From positions 1 to 61,397 of the forward strand of contig NZ_JANJXQ010000235.1 in assembly GCF_024708915.1 (NCBI RefSeq): a stretch of DNA of 61,397 nucleotides, written 5' to 3'. Both the position numbers and the translations under genes were made by a program. This document shows, piece after piece, positions 51,935 through 58,889 of the stretch (position 1 is its first letter; each line of letters begins with the position of its first letter). The notes beneath the pieces were generated by a model. The model saw nothing but the letters and a program-made list of their open reading frames with translations. It ran no database searches and was not told the origin of the DNA. The stretch comes from Thiobacillus sp. Lineage in GTDB: Bacteria; Pseudomonadota; Gammaproteobacteria; Burkholderiales; Thiobacillaceae.

Positions 51935-52996
51935 TCATGGGATCCCTTGGTTGATCACCTGCTCAAGTTGCCGAGTGGCATCAAGCACCTCGGCAAAATC
52001 GGGCACCTCACCAAAAATCATCCCGGTCATCGCCTGGTAGTCACGCCTGAGCGCATCCACCATCCCGGGTGTCGGTGTGATCGCAAATGAACCGGGCCGG
52101 GCATGCAGCAGGTCCAGGTCCGCGCTGTTGAAAAACATCAGGGCGTGACGCGCACAGTCGAGAGCCAGTGCATGATCCGTGGCTGCCAGTTGCCCTACCG
52201 GAGAACGAGTCAGTTTGTAGATGTCGTAGTAATGCCTTGATACGCGATGGCCATGCTGGCGTAACACACCCCGGTTGTCATGCCAACGGCGCAAGCCATG
52301 CAGGATCACGACCTTGTCCCAGAAAGTGCGCTCGGCATCGATGGTGACCACGTCCGGCACGACGAGATTGGCCGCCGGCACGTCGTCGGCAACATAGGGT
52401 TGAATGGTGGCGAAACGGTGCGGGTCCAGAGCCGACTTGGCTCCGGCTTCGATCTTGACCGTTGGCTTCACATATTCGTCGACACCCGTGCTGACTGAGG
52501 GGTAACGTACCAGCAGTGTCTGTTGATCCGGGTCGTCAGGGTCGTGAACGACAGGGACTTCTGCAAGCGATACTCCCGCTTCGCGAAATGCTGCCTCGAT
52601 CTGCCGGTTCAAACGCGCTTTGAGCGTGCCCTGGATGTAAGCCTGGCAGGCTTGTTTGATGGCTTCCAGCAGGAGGCGTTGCTGCTTGCCCGAGAGACCT
52701 TCCAGGTCGCCAACCTGGATGTCCTGGCCAATGTCTTCCCGGAACACCGTGATATCGATGTCTTCAGAAAACCGGGAGATCAGCCCGTAGGCCTTGGACA
52801 GCGATGTCCCGCCCTTGAAGAGCAGGCGCGGCTCGCCGGTGTCGCTGCCGTTGAACAGCAGGTCCAGCACCCAGGACACCCAGAAATCCTTCTCCACATT
52901 CTGGATCGGCGTGCCGAGCCTGGTGGCGGTTGCCAGGAACAGGCCGCGACGATCCTCGGGAGAGGCGGCGATGATACGAAGAAAGCCGGCGTTCAC
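51935..52996 (-). CDS. abiEii: AbiEii-type nucleotidyltransferase toxin
   Basis: A 353-residue type IV toxin. The nucleotidyltransferase motif is LLFKGGTSLSKAYGLISRFSEDIDI, with GGTSL and the paired Asp residues; VTIDAERTFWDKVVILH and SRHYYDIYKL are further family motifs. AbiEii toxins arrest growth and give abortive phage resistance. GTG 52996 is chosen as start because it overlaps the antitoxin stop (GTGA), the usual coupling of this pair; a longer frame to 53062 lies inside the antitoxin gene. Confidence 0.9.
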   Translation of the reverse strand: MNAGFLRIIAASPEDRRGLFLATATRLGTPIQNVEKDFWVSWVLDLLFNGSDTGEPRLLFKGGTSLSKAYGLISRFSEDIDITVFREDIGQDIQVGDLEGLSGKQQRLLLEAIKQACQAYIQGTLKARLNRQIEAAFREAGVSLAEVPVVHDPDDPDQQTLLVRYPSVSTGVDEYVKPTVKIEAGAKSALDPHRFATIQPYVADDVPAANLVVPDVVTIDAERTFWDKVVILHGLRRWHDNRGVLRQHGHRVSRHYYDIYKLTRSPVGQLAATDHALALDCARHALMFFNSADLDLLHARPGSFAITPTPGMVDALRRDYQAMTGMIFGEVPDFAEVLDATRQLEQVINQGIP

Positions 52997-53670
52997 GGCG
53001 AGGCCTTGGTACTTGCCTGTTCGGACCGGGCAAGCAGATCGCGGATCCACTGTTGCATCCACGACGGCACCGTGTGTAAACCGGATCGCAGGTCATCACG
53101 AATCGCGCGTCCCTGGTTGGAGTCCTGCAGTAGCCGAATGAGCTTGGCTTGAATTGCATCCTGATCGATCTGGGCACCATCCTTCAGGCCATCGCGCAGC
53201 CAGTACAGGGCTTGCACCACTCGCATGGCTGGGCGGTCCGCCCAGTAGAGCTTGCTTGGCGCCGTCAGCTTGAACTGAAGGGTTAATTTGCCCAACTGGA
53301 TCGGTCGCAGCCGACCATCCGTATGTACGATGACCTGCCCCGGCACCGCATTGGTCAGGCCCAGATCGTTGGCGGCGGTCATCCCGTCAATCAATACGCG
53401 CACCTGGTCGCGGCGACCGACGGCATCGATCACGCTGCGATAATCGGGGACGGTTTGCTGCCCGGTGAGGGCGTTCATCCGGGCCTGGTCATACAATCCT
53501 CGATCGATTCGACGCAGATCATTGCTGGCGACCATGCGCTGGAGCGTTTTATCCACCGCGTCGCGATTACCCAGGTCGAGAAAATCCACCGGCGTCCACA
53601 CTTTGGCTGCCGGGGCCTGGTTGATACGTTGCATCACCTGCGATTTGATGACTGGCGTCGGATTGAGCAT
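52993..53670 (-). CDS. abiEi: AbiEi-type antitoxin and repressor
   Basis: A 225-residue antitoxin. The N-terminal winged helix (residues 12-70: RINQAPAAKVWTPVDFLDLG, DKTLQRMVASNDLRRIDRGL) binds DNA, and the C-terminal part neutralises the toxin and aids repression. DUF6088-type features include RGLYDQARMN. ATG 53670 follows AAGGAGCC. A dyad covers its promoter (53683-53710), which fits negative autoregulation known for AbiEi. Confidence 0.9.
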   Translation of the reverse strand: MLNPTPVIKSQVMQRINQAPAAKVWTPVDFLDLGNRDAVDKTLQRMVASNDLRRIDRGLYDQARMNALTGQQTVPDYRSVIDAVGRRDQVRVLIDGMTAANDLGLTNAVPGQVIVHTDGRLRPIQLGKLTLQFKLTAPSKLYWADRPAMRVVQALYWLRDGLKDGAQIDQDAIQAKLIRLLQDSNQGRAIRDDLRSGLHTVPSWMQQWIRDLLARSEQASTKASP

Positions 53671-53682
53671 GACTGGCTCCTT

Positions 53683-53710
53683 GTCCGATAATTATATACA
53701 TATTTCGGAC
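53683..53710 (-). promoter_or_regulatory. abiE promoter-operator dyad
   Basis: GTCCGA (53683-53688) and TCGGAC (53705-53710) form perfect arms 16 bp apart. On the minus strand a perfect TATAAT (53696-53691) lies between them, 21 bases before the antitoxin ATG. AbiEi proteins are known to bind inverted repeats at their promoter; this is the likely operator. Confidence 0.65.
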
Positions 53711-54044
53711 ATTCACAAGACCAGGAATGACCGAACAAGCAGGAAGGCAAGTCGGCAAAAGAGCCCACCCTATTGACTAAGCGACAACGGCCCTTGAAGG
53801 TGAACGTCATAAGGCACGAAGTCTCATACCGACCAGCTCATCAAGCTGGGACTGGCGTGCCATTATAAAAAGAACGAAAATAATAAAGGTCGCGAGATTG
53901 ATGCGCGATCAGAACTCGATTCAAGAATGAACTGTGGTCTGACTTGAATCCCGCCATGGGAGTGGCGGAAAAATAACAAGCTGAATAATTACCCCCTTGC
54001 AGTTGCGGAGCCGAAGGGATTAAAACAAGAAAGGCGAAAAACAC
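53711..54044. other. Non-coding gap between abiE and the XerD-like gene
   Basis: About 330 bases of lower-GC DNA. Short open frames show no family features, and I see no tRNA or clear repeat. The GGCGAAAAACAC before 54045 offers only a weak ribosome binding site. Confidence 0.5.
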
Positions 54045-55022
54045 ATGGGTTCCGCACCCTCTAAATGCCTGCCCGCCACGGTGGAGCAGTTCTGCAACGA
54101 GCTATGGCTTGTTCATGGCTTGGCTGACGCGACTATCGCGGCCTATCGGGCCGATCTTCTAAGCTTTTCTTCATGGCTGTCGAGTCAAAACGGAAAGACC
54201 CTTCTACAGGCGTTGATCCAGGATATTGACCAATGGCTGGCAAGCCTGCTGGACAGAAAAATAAGCGCACGAAGTGTGGCTCGTTATACCGCATCGCTAC
54301 GGCGCTTTTATCAATATCTAGTTTCCAATGATTTGGTATCGCAGGATCCAACCGCGTCGATTCGCAAGATCAAAATCCCGCAAAAGCTACCGAATCCACC
54401 GACTCAGGATGAGGTTGCATCGCTGCTCGATATTACCGACCTCAATTCTCACCAGGGCCTGCGCGACAAAGCCTTGCTCGAATTGCTCTATGCGACCGGC
54501 TTACGTGCTGCGGAGCTGTCAGGGCTCAAGGTCGGTGATATCGATTTCAGAAACCGGGTAATTCGCGTTTGTGGGAAAGGGAACAAGGAGCGCCTTGTTG
54601 TATACGGCGAAGAAGCCGCGTTCTGGCTGGATCTGTATCTCAGCAGATCGAGACCCGCATTCAGGCGAGATTATCGCTGCAATTATGTTTTCCTCTCGGT
54701 GCGAGGCAAGAAACTAAACACCGGCACCCTTCGACTGGTCGTGAAAAAGCATGCCGAGAACAACAGCATCGTCAGGCCTCTCAGTACTCACAGCATTCGG
54801 CACGCATTTGCCACCCACCTGCTGGACGCAGGCGCTGACTTGCGGGTTATCCAGAAGCTGCTGGGACATGCCTGTATCAGCACGACTCAGATCTATACAT
54901 TTGTAGCTACCAAGCGAATGGTCACGCTACACGCAAAGTCCCACCCCAGGAACAAGGTCACGGCATCGTCAAACGATCCTGGCGGAAGTCGAACCTTGCT
55001 TCGGTCAACGAGATCGAGCTGA
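54045..55022 (+). CDS. XerD-like tyrosine recombinase with extra C-terminal tail
   Basis: A 325-residue recombinase. The N-terminal SAM-like domain includes FCNELWLVHGLADATIAAYR, and the catalytic part has Arg in ATGLRAAELSGL, Lys in GKGNKERLV, HSIRHAFATHLL, LLGHACISTTQIYT and the nucleophile Tyr in that last motif. Typical XerD ends at the HHPR-like segment seen here as AKSHPR; about 23 further residues of low complexity follow. Whether it is the housekeeping XerD or an element-borne homologue cannot be decided; its lower GC than the neighbouring metE suggests the latter. Confidence 0.85.
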   Translation: MGSAPSKCLPATVEQFCNELWLVHGLADATIAAYRADLLSFSSWLSSQNGKTLLQALIQDIDQWLASLLDRKISARSVARYTASLRRFYQYLVSNDLVSQDPTASIRKIKIPQKLPNPPTQDEVASLLDITDLNSHQGLRDKALLELLYATGLRAAELSGLKVGDIDFRNRVIRVCGKGNKERLVVYGEEAAFWLDLYLSRSRPAFRRDYRCNYVFLSVRGKKLNTGTLRLVVKKHAENNSIVRPLSTHSIRHAFATHLLDAGADLRVIQKLLGHACISTTQIYTFVATKRMVTLHAKSHPRNKVTASSNDPGGSRTLLRSTRSS

Positions 55023-55202
55023 GCTGCTCATGGCGGGCTTCTGGGGTATTTACCGGGCTTGCTCTTGGGCGCAACGGGCAGGCCTGACTGCCACTTCAAG
55101 TACCTTGCGCGGATTTCTTGCACTGTTTCGGGTTATCTAATGATGTGATGGACAGTCGACAGATTGCCGCCGGCAGCGATCACTGATACGAGCCGTGCCA
55201 AA

Positions 55203-56141
55203 TCAATTTTGGGCAGCGAGGTCAGCGCGTATTCCGGGCAGGCGTGCAAAGCTGTCGCGTTTTACGGTGTCAATGAAGTCGGCGACAAACGCACGCGCCG
55301 CATCGGTCTCGCGCACAGCAGCATAGAGTTCCGCCCACAGACCGTGTTTGCCAATGGGGCGGGCAACGATGTAACCACGTTCCAGATACTGCGCGACCGC
55401 CCACGCGGGCAATGCGGCCAGCCCACGGCGGCTGGCAACGAGTTGCAGGATGGCGACCGTCAGTTGCACCTCGCGGCGCGGAGGTTTCACCCCAGCTGGA
55501 GCCAATACGCGGCGGATCAAATCAAGACGGTCTTCCGGTACCGGATAGGTAATGAGCGTGTGTTGGGCGAAATCGGCGGGCGCGAGCCATTTTTTCGAGG
55601 CGAGCGGATGGCCGGGCGGCAGCAGCGCCAGCATCTCGAATCCGAATAGCGGCACATAGACCACCCCAGCGCGCGGCGCGCTTTCCGAGGTGATGACCAG
55701 ATCGGCCTGCTGGTCCAGGAGCAAACCGACCGGGTCGGCCTGAAAGCCGCCCAGCAGATCGAGTTCCACCCCTGGCCACACGTCGCGGTAGCTGTCCATC
55801 GCCGGCATCAGCCAGTCATAACAGGTGTGGCACTCCACCGCGATGCGCAACTCACCCGCGTCGCCGTCCTTCAGCTTGGCCAGATCGCGCAGCGCCGCGT
55901 TGACCTGCGGCAGGGCCGTGCGTGCCAGCGTCAGCAGCCGGCGTCCGGCGGCTGTAAGACCAAGAGGTCGTGCGGCGCGCTCGACCAGCGGCAATCCCAG
56001 CGAGTCTTCCAGCGCCTTCAGTTGATGCGACACCGCCGACTGCGTGAGATGCAGGCGCTCAGCGGCGGCAGTCAGTCCGCCCGATTCAGCGACGGCCTGC
56101 AGCAGCCGCAGATGGCGTAGTTCGATATGAGATTGGCTCAT
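55203..56141 (-). CDS. metR: LysR-family regulator MetR
   Basis: A 312-residue LysR-type activator of methionine genes that responds to homocysteine. The N-terminal helix-turn-helix reads LRLLQAVAESGGLTAAAERL then LTQSAVSHQLKALE. The effector domain has ECHTCYDWLMPAM, a MetR hallmark. It is divergent from metE with 80 bases between, the classic arrangement. The region 55023-55202 between it and the XerD-like gene (converging ends) holds no gene I can support. Confidence 0.92.
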   Translation of the reverse strand: MSQSHIELRHLRLLQAVAESGGLTAAAERLHLTQSAVSHQLKALEDSLGLPLVERAARPLGLTAAGRRLLTLARTALPQVNAALRDLAKLKDGDAGELRIAVECHTCYDWLMPAMDSYRDVWPGVELDLLGGFQADPVGLLLDQQADLVITSESAPRAGVVYVPLFGFEMLALLPPGHPLASKKWLAPADFAQHTLITYPVPEDRLDLIRRVLAPAGVKPPRREVQLTVAILQLVASRRGLAALPAWAVAQYLERGYIVARPIGKHGLWAELYAAVRETDAARAFVADFIDTVKRDSFARLPGIRADLAAQN

Positions 56142-56221
56142 GTATTGGATGAGAAATATTCGTTTGTTTCATGTTACCGGCATCGGCATCATGGCGTCCA
56201 TCATTCATTGGGAGCACACGC
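56142..56221. promoter_or_regulatory. Divergent metR-metE promoter region with candidate MetR site
   Basis: TGAGAAATATTCG (about 56150-56162) partly fits the MetR consensus TGAA-N5-TTCA. Both promoters must lie in these 80 bases. The match is imperfect at two positions. Confidence 0.4.
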
Positions 56222-58498
56222 ATGGCACTGGCACACGTATTGGGCGTTCCGCGCATCGGACCGAACCGGGAACTGAAATTTGCACAGGAGTCGTTCTGGC
56301 GCGGCGAAATCGATGAGGCCTCGCTGAAAGCGGTGGCGAGCGGTATCCGCCAGGCCAACTGGCAACGGCAACATGCGGCCGGGCTGGATTTCGTCACCGT
56401 GGGGGACTTCGCGTTTTACGACCAGATGCTGAACCACATCGCGCTCCTGGGCTGCGCACCGGCGCGCTTCGGCTTCGGAGGCAAACTCAGCCTGTCCGAA
56501 TATTTCCAGCTGGCGCGCGGCAATGCCGCATGCCATGCGATGGAAATGACTAAATGGTTCGACACCAACTATCACTATCTCGTCCCCGAGCTGAAGCCCG
56601 ATACGCAGTTTTCGCTGGGCGCGGAATGGCTGTTCGACGAAGTGGCCGAAGCGCAGACAGCGGGCTTCAATGCCAAGCCCGTGCTGATCGGCCCGCTCAC
56701 CTTCCTGCATCTGGCCAAGGAAAAAACCGCAGGCTTCAACCGCCTCGACCTGCTCGACCGCCTGATGCCGGTCTATGGAACGATCCTGGCGCGTCTGAAA
56801 GCGCAAGGCGTGGAGTGGGTGCAGATCGACGAGCCGATTCTGGCGCTGGATTTAAGCGCCGACTGGCGCACCGCTTTTGAACGCGCTTATCACCATCTGA
56901 ATGCCGCCGGCGTGAAGCTGATGCTCGCCAGCTATTTCGGGCCGCTGCGCGAGAACTTGCTGGTGGCGATGAAGCTGCCCGTGGCCGGGGTGCATGTCGA
57001 TTGCGTGCGCGGTGGCGCCGAACTGGCGCAGGCGATCGACTGGCTGCCCATCACCAAAATACTTTCGGTGGGCGTGATCGACGGCCGCAACATCTGGAAG
57101 ACCGATCTTTCCGCAGTATTTAAGCGCTTTGAGGGCCTGCATCATCGCCTGGGCGACCGGCTGTGGCTTGCGCCCTCCTGTTCGCTGCTGCATGTGCCGA
57201 TGAGCCTGGCGGGCGAAACCCGGCTCGATCCGGAGCTCAAAAACTGGCTTGCGTTCGCCGACGAAAAAATCACCGCACTGACCATTCTCAAAACCGCATT
57301 CAATGCCGGCCGCCAGGCTGTGGCTGTGGAACTGACCGCCAATGAACGGGCGCTGGCCGCGCGACGAACCTCAGGCCGGGTGCATGATGCGGTGGTCGGC
57401 GAGCGACTGGCCGCGCTCACCGCGACGCACGACACGCGCAATCAGCCGTTCGCGCTACGCCAGACTGCGCAACGTGGGCGTTTCAGGCTGCCCCCCTTCC
57501 CGACCACGACCATCGGCTCTTTCCCACAGACGATTGAGATACGCAGTGCCCGCGCGCGTTTCAAGAAAGGTGAAATCAGCGAGGCCGATTACACCACTGC
57601 GATGCAGCGGGAAATTCAGCATGCCGTCGAAAAACAGGAAGCCCTGGGGCTCGATGTTCTGGTGCACGGCGAAGCCGAGCGCAATGACATGGTCGAATAC
57701 TTCGGCGAGCAATTGCAGGGTTACGCGTTTTCGCAAAATGGCTGGGTACAGTCCTACGGCAGCCGCTGCGTGAAACCGCCGATCATCTACGGTGATGTGT
57801 CGCGCCCACGGCCGATGACGGTGGGCTGGACGCGCTACGCGCAGTCGCTGACCGGCAGGCCGATGAAGGGCATGCTGACCGGCCCGGTGACGATGCTGCA
57901 ATGGTCCTTCGTGCGAGACGACCAGCCGCGTTCAACGACTGCCCTGCAGATCGCGCTGGCGATCCGCGACGAAGTGAATGACCTCGAAGCTGCCGGCATC
58001 GGCATCATCCAGATCGACGAACCTGCCTACCGCGAGGGCCTTCCGCTCAGGAACGCGGACTGGCCGGCTTATTTAGACTGGGCGAGCCGCGCGTTCCGCA
58101 TCAGCGCGTCCGGTGTGGCTGACGCCACTCAGATCCATACCCACATGTGCTATTCGGAATTCAACGACATCCTGCCCGCGATCGCGGCCATGGACGCCGA
58201 CGTCATCACGATCGAAACCAGCCGCTCTGACATGGAGCTGTTAAGCGGCTTTGGCGAGTTCAACTATCCCAACGAAATTGGTCCGGGCGTCTACGATATC
58301 CACAGTCCGCGTGTGCCGTCCGAGGCGGAAATGACCCGCTTGCTGGAAAAAGCTGCACAGGTCATTCCACCTTCAAATCTGTGGGTCAATCCCGACTGTG
58401 GCCTGAAAACGCGTGGCTGGCCCGAGACCGAAGCCGCGCTGTCAAATATGGTGGCGGCGGCTCAGGCTTTACGGCATGAGCGCGGGTTCAGAGCATAA
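56222..58498 (+). CDS. metE: Cobalamin-independent methionine synthase MetE
   Basis: A 758-residue enzyme that transfers a methyl group from methyltetrahydrofolate polyglutamate to homocysteine. Start [22 protein letters not shown]-terminal domain, then the catalytic half from [12 protein letters not shown] (about 435). The zinc site is visible as THMCYSEF (His and Cys), a downstream Glu in [13 protein letters not shown] and the Cys in [14 protein letters not shown] 56222 is preferred to 56171 because relatives begin there. It is controlled by divergent metR. Confidence 0.97.
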   Translation: MALAHVLGVPRIGPNRELKFAQESFWRGEIDEASLKAVASGIRQANWQRQHAAGLDFVTVGDFAFYDQMLNHIALLGCAPARFGFGGKLSLSEYFQLARGNAACHAMEMTKWFDTNYHYLVPELKPDTQFSLGAEWLFDEVAEAQTAGFNAKPVLIGPLTFLHLAKEKTAGFNRLDLLDRLMPVYGTILARLKAQGVEWVQIDEPILALDLSADWRTAFERAYHHLNAAGVKLMLASYFGPLRENLLVAMKLPVAGVHVDCVRGGAELAQAIDWLPITKILSVGVIDGRNIWKTDLSAVFKRFEGLHHRLGDRLWLAPSCSLLHVPMSLAGETRLDPELKNWLAFADEKITALTILKTAFNAGRQAVAVELTANERALAARRTSGRVHDAVVGERLAALTATHDTRNQPFALRQTAQRGRFRLPPFPTTTIGSFPQTIEIRSARARFKKGEISEADYTTAMQREIQHAVEKQEALGLDVLVHGEAERNDMVEYFGEQLQGYAFSQNGWVQSYGSRCVKPPIIYGDVSRPRPMTVGWTRYAQSLTGRPMKGMLTGPVTMLQWSFVRDDQPRSTTALQIALAIRDEVNDLEAAGIGIIQIDEPAYREGLPLRNADWPAYLDWASRAFRISASGVADATQIHTHMCYSEFNDILPAIAAMDADVITIETSRSDMELLSGFGEFNYPNEIGPGVYDIHSPRVPSEAEMTRLLEKAAQVIPPSNLWVNPDCGLKTRGWPETEAALSNMVAAAQALRHERGFRA

Positions 58499-58598
58499 TT
58501 GGTGTGCGCTAGAGATACTTGGACAAGCCGAAAACCCGATACTTGTTCCAATGGAATTTCCCACGCTGACAGTATAAATTGTAGAAATTCAGACTTGA

Positions 58599-58635
58599 CC
58601 TGACAGACAGGGCAAGTTCGGGTTGCTCTGTCAGG
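58599..58635. repeat. Inverted repeat CCTGACAGA/TCTGTCAGG
   Basis: Perfect 9-bp arms with a 19-base spacer. The CTGACAGAC...GTCTGTCAG pattern resembles ends or binding sites of mobile elements, but no element was recognised. It could also form an RNA hairpin 100 bases after metE. Confidence 0.45.
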
Positions 58636-58683
58636 AAATAATTGGCCAGGTACGAATCGTTACGACGTCCGCCGTGTGGGTCT

Positions 58684-58725
58684 GGTACTCGGCCTTATGT
58701 GGAGCTCCACATAAGGCCGAGTACC
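58684..58725. repeat. Perfect 42-bp palindrome
   Basis: The 21 bases from GGTACTCGG to TGTGGAG are followed directly by their exact reverse complement, with no spacer, centred on GAG/CTC between 58704 and 58705. Such spacer-free palindromes are unstable in vivo, so it may be recent, protein-protected, or an assembly artefact. Confidence 0.9.
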
Positions 58726-58889
58726 CGGCATCGGCTGTCCTCGCCATAACGGTCGGTTACACGGCCGTTTCTGAGCCGCACATCTCACCGACATCGGACA
58801 TTCGCTAGCCAAGCATATCTAGCGAAGGCTTCTTCTTTGGCTTAACCATCATACCGACAACTTTTCACCTGGTTTGGTAGCATCGCGCC

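Larger units (their letters stand above)
58499..58889. other. Non-coding gap with two inverted repeats
   Basis: A 391-bp gap between metE and the MmeI-like gene. It contains a 9-bp inverted repeat (58599-58607 / 58627-58635) and a perfect 42-bp palindrome (58684-58725). Short open frames in it lack family features. No clear metE terminator was seen. Confidence 0.6.
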
